From Neocallimastix lanati (nom. inval.) (Eukaryota; Neocallimastigomycota; Neocallimastigomycetes; Neocallimastigales; Neocallimastigaceae): a stretch of 64,000 nucleotides of DNA. The notes beneath the pieces were generated by a model. That model searched no databases and had not been told where the DNA came from. It saw nothing but the letters and a program-made list of their open reading frames with translations. Shown piece by piece: positions 55,401 to 64,000 of this stretch (positions are counted from its first letter, which is position 1; every line of letters begins with the position of its first letter). A program made the translations under genes and the position numbers. The stretch is from the NCBI GenBank assembly GCA_016946835.1, contig JACVTC010000048.1, forward strand, positions 535,001-599,000, written 5' to 3'.

Positions 55401-57722
55401 TTCTGAAATTGACGTGATATTAAGTTCCTTAGCAATATTGAATGAAGTTGAAATAAATTTCTTTGAAATATCATCAATACTAATATTAGGATCTGGAATC
55501 ACTTCCTCTAATACACTAAAATAGTTGTTGTCAAAAATTGATTCTTTTTCATTTATACATTTTAATCTATCCCATTTAACTGTCTTTTTAGGCAGAGAGA
55601 AAGAATTATCTGAATTAACTGATGAAAAACATTTACCTTTTATTAATAAAGGTTTATGATCCGAAATGGGGGGAAAGTCAATAAAAGTACCATATGAAAG
55701 TAAATCTAACATATGATCATTGACAATCGCATGATCTATAGCAGATTCTCTATTACCTCTACTCCATGAAATTGGGGAGCCCCATAAGGGAAGAATTTTC
55801 CAATTACTAAATTTAGAGAGCAAATTACTTAATTTCTCAGTAGGTAAATTAAAATCACCAACCAACATTGAAGGATGAGAAGAGTGACTATTTAACCAAG
55901 ACAATATTTCAATTCTAGCAGCTCTAGCATGAAGGCTATGGCCACTATGAGGTACGTACACATTACCAATAGAACATTTAGTGAAATTCCAAAAATTATA
56001 AGTATACAAGGAAATAATATACTCATAAGTGTTGTTTTCAAGAGAGGCTTGACAAGAATTATGAAACCCAATATAAAGACCTCTTTTACCGGGAATTTCA
56101 TTATTAGCTTTTTTGAAGAAATGTTTGTAGTTTTTTAATGATACTCGACATGGATATTTACTGCTAGAACCTGAACCATTTCCTGTTTCCTGAAAGCATA
56201 AGAAAAGTGGTTTGTACATTGAAATAAAGAATTCAACACTGTCTTTTTTATCAAAGTTCCATCCATTAGTATTCCAACTGACACATAGAGAAAATTCTTT
56301 AACTGTATTATTATTAATATGAGTGTTATTAATATTATTGGAATTATTATAATTGATTGAACTGAAATTTGAATTTGAATCTGAGCTTGAAACTGAATTT
56401 AAACATAAATTTGAAATTGAACTGGAACTTGTACTTGAACTTGAACTTGAACTTGAACTTGTACTTGAACTTGTACTTAAACTTGAACTTGAAATTGTAC
56501 TTGAACTTGGACTTGAACTTGAACTTGAACCTGTACTTGAACTTGTACTTAAACTTGTACTTGAACTTGAACTTGAGCTAGTACTTGAACTTGAACATGA
56601 ATCAGTATTTGAACTTGAATTTGAATTTTGACTTGAATCTGCATTTGAATTTGAAGTAGTGAATAAGTTGATATTATAAGATGAATTCACTTTTTCTGAT
56701 AAGGCAAAATGTTTCTTTTTGAGTGAAGAAAAACTGTATTTATGATTCCTTTTGCTACAATTAATAACATTAATTGAAGCACGTTTGAAACTATTAACAA
56801 TACAATCAGTAATAGATGTTAATTCTTCTTCATTACCTACTATTTTAATTTTAAAGAATGCATCATTAAAATTAGCAATACGTTTAACTGATAAAACCTT
56901 ATCATTTAATTCATTCAGAGTTTTCTTTAAATGTCTTCTCATTTTGATTTCTGGCCAAGATCGAAGTCCGCGGATAAAGAGTAGTTTCGTATTCTCCATT
57001 GGTATACCGTGGCACCTTGAACCTCTTAGAATGAAATTCTTATTTCTTATAAATTGGATTTCCATAATAGTAATAAAAAAACTAAAAATTAATAACTAAA
57101 AAAAAAATAAAAAAAAGTCAATTTTTAATATAAAGTCTTGAGTATAATGAGAATTGTAATAATTTTATATCTTTTTGGAGTAAATAATTTCGATAATTAG
57201 TAGTTTGTTGAATGATTGAAAAATAATTTGATTTAGCACTTTTTTCAGTATATTATTTAAATTGAATATCATAAAGTATTTAATGACTAAGATTGAATTG
57301 ATGAAATAAAATGGCACAAAATTAGTAAAGAGTTAAATAAATTACTACAAGATTTAGAGTGAATCAATCTCTTACAACGTGATACATGAAATATAAAGTT
57401 GAAATACAATTGAATACAATAGATTCTTACATGAGAATAGTAATACTACATGAAAATAGAAATACAATGAAAATGTATTACTAATTCTTGGGTGTAACTT
57501 ATTTAACAATGTTCCAAAAATGCACCATTATATTCCGCAGTGAGTGTTCACCAGAAAAATTTTACCAATAACATTACCATTGCGCATAATGTTATTAATT
57601 AACACAAAATATAACTTTACTACTATTTTGCACCAGTACTGTGGATCTACTTTATAAGAGTAAAGTTAATTCCCCTTGCAGGCGATTTAAATACATAAAT
57701 CGAGTACACCCCTGCTCGGGGA
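52360..57722 (-). mobile_element. LINE copy F: full-length APE-type non-LTR retrotransposon
   Basis: The element runs on the minus strand from a 5' end near 57722 (TCCCCGAGCAGGGGTG) through a 5' UTR of about 650 bases, one ORF (57065-52632), a 3' UTR of about 235 bases and a poly-A tail (T run 52360-52397). It is flanked by the 12-bp repeat ATCGTTGCACAC (52348-52359 and 57723-57734), a target-site duplication made in the older LINE E/G. The intact ORF, long tail and near-identity of D and E point to recent activity of the family. Confidence 0.92.
52632..57065 (-). CDS. LINE polyprotein: RRM-like region, AP endonuclease, reverse transcriptase, zinc knuckle
   Basis: A single 1477-residue ORF encodes the retrotransposition machinery: nicking of target DNA and target-primed reverse transcription of the element RNA. 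Residues about 24-105 show a beta-alpha-beta pattern (NTKLLFIRGLRSW, then VLSVKRIANFNDAFFKIKIV) resembling an RRM. About 140-235 is a Ser-rich linker coded by AAGTTC-type repeats. The APE endonuclease spans about 258-476 (SWNTNGW, QETG, LVGDFN, SAIDHAIV, SDHKPLL). RT spans about 735-1020 (ASGPDGIPIEFYK, NYRGISL, AFLDLKKAYDSV, RQGCPLSPILFNLF and the catalytic FADD at 975-978). A CCHC-type knuckle (CPCCKSNKQ, then HWLIDC) lies near 1240, followed by an Asn/Ser-rich stretch and a conserved C terminus. All catalytic motifs are intact. I cannot assign the clade (L1/Tx1-like or Tad/I-like). Confidence 0.93.
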   Translation of the reverse strand: MEIQFIRNKNFILRGSRCHGIPMENTKLLFIRGLRSWPEIKMRRHLKKTLNELNDKVLSVKRIANFNDAFFKIKIVGNEEELTSITDCIVNSFKRASINVINCSKRNHKYSFSSLKKKHFALSEKVNSSYNINLFTTSNSNADSSQNSNSSSNTDSCSSSSTSSSSSSSTSLSTSSSTGSSSSSSPSSSTISSSSLSTSSSTSSSSSSSSSTSSSSISNLCLNSVSSSDSNSNFSSINYNNSNNINNTHINNNTVKEFSLCVSWNTNGWNFDKKDSVEFFISMYKPLFLCFQETGNGSGSSSKYPCRVSLKNYKHFFKKANNEIPGKRGLYIGFHNSCQASLENNTYEYIISLYTYNFWNFTKCSIGNVYVPHSGHSLHARAARIEILSWLNSHSSHPSMLVGDFNLPTEKLSNLLSKFSNWKILPLWGSPISWSRGNRESAIDHAIVNDHMLDLLSYGTFIDFPPISDHKPLLIKGKCFSSVNSDNSFSLPKKTVKWDRLKCINEKESIFDNNYFSVLEEVIPDPNISIDDISKKFISTSFNIAKELNITSISEVRKSFFHMSQKIFNLQKLKMKLYKSIKRRGSYHNLDEFEELIDKYNRMCKIIHHMCNIYRKTEYQHWINTGCEYMKSHNPKKAWKWLKTTAKVDKFKNMSNSPVKDKNGKLATSTKEQLEVWHNHYKKLASSHSDINNALIEWSNKFSNGTIRYTRHNEWDINQDISIEEIREAILATPNYKASGPDGIPIEFYKALIPPDDENSVNNSSSGLNCLQKIYSRIWNGEFPSSWNEASIISIPKKGDDLSDCDNYRGISLINNDIKLISKIVSKRISEYRLKNNFIRPEQFGFRTKEECVSLFISIREICQRRKNDNKETYLAFLDLKKAYDSVPIGNILYKLDALGIRGKCYQFIKNLYLTSKASVKIDDQYSESFNIMKGVRQGCPLSPILFNLFINDIFNDVSELGIPLGESRCCGGLFADDIVLCAPSRTKLKKMLKKVNEWAKFNMMNFGINKCATMVIRPDTPLFQNKRDPTFYLAGQPIPITKCYTYLGIPFDKSLSLKPIIKLLNSKVTKALFSVSKFLSNSKIPIPFKKIIINSYVLSKVSYFAPLLGSNKTRTNNTQKLINKGLRWIAGIQKAKSFINVYSISKDLHIPPLSAKCALSQVKCFDKWKNSNCIIPYLVNNIPKSRKYTWTKESRTLKRKLEKRGNNDNKIKDFYWKRDMKINSIKAEFYDKNKFEETSKFIKLCYDYPDLSYGFYWLLRARSGYRLDARIAKAAKIVDQMCPNFCPCCKSNKQWISHWLIDCPFFNHTRSKVNDKILFLYNAFYRGNLTNDIVNSNNDNSNSNNSNSYNSNNNISNSIFSNVSNSIENNVYIDSSVCEKVFNFLLGGRSINNSTREWKDLFKCQMKSGAYSDTPFLVVTAALLQSIIPIAIGQQWSLFNRFKSNRTTTTKSVNAEETVRQASRASATNEDHNFVS

Positions 57723-57955
57723 ATCGTTGCACACTTATTAATTCCAAAATTCATCATATTAAATTTAGCCCATTCATTTACCTTCTTAAGCATTTTTTTT
57801 AACTTAGTTCTTGATGGTGCGCATAGAACAATATCATCAGCAAAGAGTCCACCACAACATCTAGATCCGCCTAAAGGAATTCCAAGTTCTGAAACATCAT
57901 TAAAAATGTCATTAATAAATAGATTGAAAAGAATTGGTGATAGTGGACAACCTTG
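57723..57955 (-). mobile_element. LINE copy G: 5' remainder of copy E
   Basis: The sequence starts with the duplicated ATCGTTGCACAC and continues without a gap from where E stops. It codes RT residues GCPLSPILFNLF through FADDIV to FGINKCAT, and ends at GGACAACCTTGT, a 5' truncation. One residue differs from copy F (GGSRCC for GESRCC). The apparent frame extends through the TSD into F's 5' UTR only by chance. Confidence 0.9.
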
Positions 57956-58561
57956 TATCTCTTCCACTAATAAGGAAGTTATTTAAGCGGTACCACGTCA
58001 CATAAAATAGAATATACACAATCCATCATAGTTTACTTAGACACAACAGATTTAAAAAATTAGAAATTAAAATAATAATTAATAAAATTAATATAAATAA
58101 ATTAAATAAAAAGAAAATTCAATTTTTTTTTTTTTTTTATTTATATATATATTATTTTTTTTATTTAGATAATAATCTTTAATTTTTTTTTAGTTTTATT
58201 AATAAATTTAAATGTTAAGAATATGTCATTAAAAATAAAATTAACTATTAGCAATACCAATAATTAATAAGAAGTATATATATATATATATATATAACTT
58301 CTTTCCATTTTATTTTCTTTTATCATTTTATTAAAAAAAAAAAAAAAAATGAATAATAATTAGATATTAAATAATTAATTAATTAATATTATATATTATA
58401 ATTATTAATTAATATATATCATTTTTTCTTTTTTTTTAAAAAAAAAAAATTTAAAATAAATTAAAATATATATATATATAAATATATAGTCGTTTAAAAT
58501 AATAATCTTAATTTAATTATATTAAAAAATAAAAAAAAAAGTAATAATAAATTCAATTTAT
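57956..58561. other. Spacer between the LINE nest and the aquaporin gene
   Basis: The first 60 bases have a more mixed composition (ATCTCTTCCACTAATAAGG onwards), perhaps the old insertion site. The rest is A+T-rich 3' flank of the aquaporin gene. No gene is seen. Confidence 0.5.
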
Positions 58562-59728
58562 TTATTGTGGAAGAGATTCAACACTGTTAACAGGAATAGC
58601 CTTGTTATCGTATACCATAGCAGTAGTGTGATCTTGGTTACCATTTAAGGCTTGAATGTTAAAGAAACTGAAGATTTTATAACAAATTGAGGCTAAAATA
58701 CCACCACACAATGGTGCAATCCAGAAGACCCAATGATCATCCCATTGGTTAGCTACAACAGAAGCACCGAAGGAACGAGCTGGGTTCATAGAAGTACCAG
58801 TAATTGGAATGGCAATAAGATGACCAACGAAAACAATAGCACCAATAACAAATGGAGCAACATTTCTAGCATTGTTAACTTCAAGAGCAAGCATGTGAAC
58901 AACAAATACTAAAAGGAAAGTAAGGATAAGTTCAAGGAAGAAACCAGCAGTTACAGATTTATCATCTCCAATACCATTAGCACCTCTTGTAATTCCATCG
59001 TATGGTTTTGGGAAAAGAATCTTTGCAAATAAAGCACCAAGCATACCACCACATAATTGACCAATAATATATAAAACAGCCTTAACTGGTGGAACAGCAC
59101 CAGAACAGAAAAGACCAAGTGTAACAGCTGGATTAAGGTGTCCACCACTAATACGGTAGAATGCCCAAACCATACACATTAAACCAATACCAAAACCAAA
59201 AGCAATTTGAATTTGAGAAGCTGGATCAGCTCCAGTGGCTTCTCCTCTATTAACAACAGTACTATTGGTAACATCTTGAATATAAGCAATGTTATCTAAG
59301 TTCTTTGTTTGCATAGAATGGAAAGCACTGTTTACAGAACTGATACCCATGAATACAAAGAAAGTGGTACCAACAAATTCTAAAATATTTTTTATTATTA
59401 TTTTAATACAAATAAATATTAATATTTATTACTAACAATTACACAATTTAATTATTTATTAATATTTGTGATCTTCAAATCCTATTCTTTTTTTATTATT
59501 TTTTTCTTAAAGAAAGCATAAATTTTGTTTAAATTTATCAATATAATTATCTTCCCATTTATCCTAATACAAAATAATTTTATTTTCATTTTTCATTTTT
59601 TACTTCTTTTTATATTTAAAATAATTTATCTAATTTTTATCTTTATTTCTTTTTTCTTTAAATTTTAATGACTTTTTTGAAATTTTTCCATGAACGTTTC
59701 ATTATTTTTTTTATAATTTTTTTATAAA

Positions 59729-59768
<40 letters not shown>

Positions 59769-59866
59769 TTAAATTAATTTTCTTTTGTTAACTTACCACC
59801 AATAGCAGATATACAGTCCTTAATAATATTAGACTTTGAGTCTTCACCGTATTCGTATTGTTTCAT
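58562..59866 (-). CDS. Aquaporin (orthodox water channel, MIP family)
   Basis: A plasma- or organelle-membrane water channel. Two exons, 59866-59797 (MKQYEYGEDSKSN...) and 59379-58562, join in frame as SAIG|EFVGTTFFVF to give 295 residues with six membrane helices. Both NPA boxes are intact: GGHLNPAVTLG at about 102-112 and TGTSMNPARSFGAS at about 217-230. The His of VGHLIAIP in helix 5 and the Arg after the second NPA match the narrow aromatic/Arg filter of water-selective channels, not the wide one of glycerol facilitators. An unusually long first extracellular loop (about residues 40-77, rich in Asn, Ser and Thr) and a short soluble C terminus are the only oddities. Which aquaporin subgroup it belongs to, and its gating, cannot be told from sequence. 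Confidence 0.93.
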
Positions 59867-60069
59867 TTTTGTTAATATATATAATTATCTATATAATTCA
59901 GGTATAAAAAATATGAACTGTTTTTTGAATTTGACTTTAATAAATAAAAATATGTTGAATAAATATATCCTATGTTTAAAAAAATTAAAATAAATTTGAA
60001 AAAAAAAAGTAATATTTTGAAAAATTTATGGTATATTTATATGTTTTTTTATTTAATATATATAATATT

Positions 60070-60114
<45 letters not shown>

Positions 60115-62966
60115 AAATAATAAACTTTTCAATTACTATATTATTAATATATAAATTATCAATAAAAAAAAATCTGTTAATATTTAATAAATACATATAA
60201 ATTATTTATTTAATTATTTATAATTTAATTTTCTTTTATATATATATATATATTTTATATTTCTTTATATTCTTCTATTTATAAATATATTTATATATAT
60301 ATTGATATTTTTTTTTCTCACTTTAATTGTCATATTATTATTTATAATATTATAAATATTATAAATATTATTAATAATACTATTTTACTTCTATTATTTT
60401 TTACTTTTATTTTTACTTTTCATTTTTACTTTTTACTTTTAATTTAAGATGATATTAAATAATACTATCATTATATACAGTTCAATCAATTTTAATATAT
60501 TTAAAATTTATATAATATTTAATTTAACATAAATAATCAATCCATTGTTATATATGTATTATTAAATTTAACCCTTTTTTTATTTTACTTAAAAAAAAAT
60601 CTTTAATAAAAAATTTTACTAATAATTAATTATATAAATTATATACATTAATATATTATTATTCAATTATATATATTAGATAATTATACAGAAATATATT
60701 GAATAATATAAAAGTAATATATTATGATTTGTCATTATGTCATTAAATATTAATATAATTAAAATTTTTTTTTTTTAATTTAAATAACTTTAATTTTTAC
60801 AAAAAAAAAAATTTTTTTTTATTTTAATTTATTATAATAATTTTTAATGAATTAAAATGTTCTTTTGTTGGATTGTCCATAATATAAAGTATATACTTAT
60901 TCATATAATCTATTAATAATTCAAATCATTTATTTTTATAATTCTAATTATATTGAAATTTAAAAAGCCAAAAAAAAATATTAATTATAAAAATTTTTTC
61001 AATACAGAGTGAATTTAAAAAAAAAAAAAAAAAATACATACATATATATATAATTGAATTATAAATTTATATTTATATCATCATTTATGCATATTTAAAT
61101 ATTAATAATGCAATATTTGATAATATAAAGAATTATATATGAATTAATATTAAAATTGATATATTATGCTGTATTTCTTACTAATTATAAATAGAACAAA
61201 ACATTTATTTCATTTTTTTTTTTTAGAAAAAATAATAAAAGTAAAAACTTTAAATCAAAACATGCATATAATTTATAATAAATAATAATAAAATCTTTTT
61301 ATTGATTATTAAATATAATTCATAAATAAAAATAGTTATAAACAATAAAGTTATATTAATAAGTATTTCTAATATAGAAAATATTAGAATGAATATTGTA
61401 GACATGATCATCATCATAGACTTTTATTATGAGAAAAAAAATATAATTAAAAAGTTTTTAATAAATGATGATTAATATAATATATTTTCTCAAATTTATT
61501 ATTTAAAAGGAGTGAATTATGTTTTGATATGTAAAGTTAAATTTTTTAAAGAAATATTATATTTCAAGCTTCATTTTAAGTAGAAATAAAAAATAATAAT
61601 AAAAGTTTTTAAATTATTATTTAAAACATACTTTAATAATCTAATAACAAAAAATAGTAATTTTTTTTCTTTTATATTTTAATAATAATAAATTTTTAAT
61701 TATAAATCTATAATTATATGGATAAATTTTTAATTATTAATTAAAAATTAATATGAAATTTAAAATTCAAAAAAAAAAAAAAAAAAAGTTTTAATTAATA
61801 TTATATTCCCATTTTATATATTAACATAAAATAAGAATTTATTTGAATTAATTGTTATGTTAATTATTTCACAATTTAGTAATTATCATAAACATTTATA
61901 TAAATTTCTTTATAATAGAATTTCATATAAATTATTTTTTTAATTATTATGATGTATATATGTACAAAGAAGTTTTTTTTTTATTTGTATTTTTTTTTAT
62001 TACTAATTTATAATCCATTTTAATAACATATTAAACTTGTTTAAAGGTAATAAATCAGATTATACATTTATATATTATATAAACTATTTTAGTTATTAAA
62101 ATTTTCGCTTTTAAGTATTAATTATTGACAATAAAATATCAATAATTTTTTTTTTTTTTATAATTTTTAAACTCTGACTCTTTTAATTTTTAGGATTCCT
62201 GATACATGCATATATTACATAAAAAAAGTACATTGTAATATATATTTTTATATCTTCTTATTTTCTTTTTTTAAACTATTAATAAATTTATTTATTAATT
62301 ACTTTATTAATTTCGTTTAATCAAATTTTATAAAATAAATAATAAATTATCCTTGACCTTTAAAAAAAAATTGATTATCACTTATCCAATAAAATAGAAA
62401 TACCATATAAAAATAGTTATAAATAGTTACATTAAGAAAATAATAGAAAAAAATACATTTATTTTTAAATAATAACTATCAATAATTAATTATTTAGATT
62501 ATAAAACCATTTATAATATTTAATACTATTAATAAGAACAACAGTACATATTATATAAATAGATTATACATTCTATAATTACAAAAAAAAAAAGTTGTAA
62601 AAAAAAAAAAAAAAAAAAAAAAAGGAATTAAATAAAATAAAATAAAATAAAATAAAAATAAGTAAAAATTAACTAATTATCTATAATTTATTATATGCAG
62701 AACTTTTTTAATTAGTTTTAATATTTTCTTTAATTCTATTCTTTTGTTTGACAATTACTAAAAAAATTATAATTATATACATAAAATGAAAAAAAAAAAA
62801 AAGATTGTTAAAACAAATTATAATAACTATTATAAATAAAATAAAATAATAAACATTATAAAAATGAAACCTTATTTCATATATAAAATACTTTAGTATT
62901 TAATAATGGAATATTTATTATTGAAATATGTTTTCCTTTTAAAAATGTTATTATAATTAAATTAAT

Positions 62967-63010
<44 letters not shown>

Positions 63011-64000
63011 ATGTATACATACATAAATTATTTTTATTTAGATAAAAATAAACATATTTATACTTAAATTAACATATATGTATGAAATTATATTAATATT
63101 AAAAATATAATATACTTTTATATTAAAAATTTATATTTTACCAAATAATTAAGGATTAAATTTATATACCTGTATGTATCAAAAGTATATTTAATTGTTA
63201 ATTGTATTTAGGATTCATATAGAAAAATTACAAAGAACTTCCAAACAATATTTTTTAATTAAAATTTCTTATTTTTATTATAAATATTAAATAATAATAA
63301 ATAATTAATATATAAATAATAATAAGTAATGGTTCATATTATATTAAATATATATGAAAAAAAAATTTATTCATTAAATAATATATAATGTTATCTAATA
63401 AAACTTTTGTAGTTAATTACTTTATTAATAATAATAAAATATATATTTTCTAATTTTATTATTTAATTTTTATTATAGTATATTAGAATCAAAAAAAAAT
63501 ATAATAATTATTTAATTTTATTAAATGTTGTTACTAAAAAAAAGAAAAAAAATTAAAGTTCTCCTTATAATTATTATTATTTAATAAAAACTTGTTCAAC
63601 AATGGAATATATGCATTTTTAAATAGTATTAACATGCTATTATTATCATAATAGATTATTCAAAAGAAAAAAAAATTTTTTTTTATTACTTTATATCAAT
63701 CACTTTAATAAAAAATACATTTTGAAAAACTGATTATTATTTCCTTATGTTCTATTAATAATATATATATATATTATTAGCATTTTATGCATTTTATATA
63801 TATTTCAATATATAAAAAGTTTGGTAGATTAATATCAAAAAATACTATTGAAAATAATTAAAAAAAAAAATTAAAAATAAATAATTGATAATATAAGACA
63901 ATAAATATATATATAATTTTTTCAAAGAAAAGTAAAAAATAAATGAAAATTAAATTTAATTAAATGTATATTTAAATAATTAATAGATGTACAACATTTT
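59867..64000. other. A+T-rich DNA without recognisable gene
   Basis: The stretch holds long T and A runs (for example about 40 T's at 60072-60110), TA repeats and no frame of more than about 50 codons with mixed residues. I saw no exon with plausible splice sites on either strand. The aquaporin promoter should lie just right of 59866. Confidence 0.6.

Noticed and set aside
56353-56631. Plus-strand Glu/Leu repeat protein
   Set aside because: Antisense of the Ser-rich linker of the intact LINE.

Overview
The window is eukaryotic nuclear DNA of extreme A+T richness, with long A/T homopolymers, AAT/TTA microsatellites and genes broken by many short A+T-rich introns with GTAAGT-like donors and TTTATAG-like acceptors. 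Multi-exon fungal-type genes, an intron-less bacterial-looking reductase, a Cys-rich single-pass membrane protein and many LINE copies suggest an anaerobic gut fungus (Neocallimastigomycota). This is inference: no rRNA or marker gene is present, and another A+T-rich protist or chytrid is not excluded.

Left part (1-21,700). The minus strand carries the 5' two-thirds of a Mediator subunit MED14 gene (runs off the left edge), an isolated terminal exon of an unidentified gene, and a three-exon F-box/leucine-rich-repeat gene. About 9.5 kb of nearly gene-free DNA follows, with 7-bp and 8-bp satellites, a 240-bp Mutator-like MITE with a 9-bp target duplication, a duplicated hairpin unit and a perfect 39-bp-arm palindrome. 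Then come an intron-less short-chain dehydrogenase (+), a 47-bp minisatellite, a LINE relic and a LURP-one/Tubby-C-like gene (-).

Middle (24,400-36,100). Two ordinary housekeeping genes lie on the plus strand: a ten-exon DCN1-like cullin neddylation factor and a twelve-exon Nup160/Nup120 nucleoporin. I rebuilt both exon by exon, and the reading phase is kept across all junctions. One Nup160 intron holds about 160 AAT triplets.

Right part (39,000-57,950). This is a graveyard and nest of mobile DNA and broken genes: a frameshifted Cys-rich membrane protein, gene fragments, a decayed Ty3-like Gag, and at least six LINE copies, all on the minus strand. One LINE (about 52,360-57,722) looks full length, with an open 1477-codon frame. 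It sits inside an older copy of its own family, and a 12-bp duplication of the older LINE flanks it. An orthodox aquaporin gene (-) follows, then 4 kb of A+T-rich DNA in which I see no gene.

The genes do not form one pathway. They are unlinked cellular functions (transcription, ubiquitin/NEDD8 control, nuclear pore, water transport) separated by repeats.
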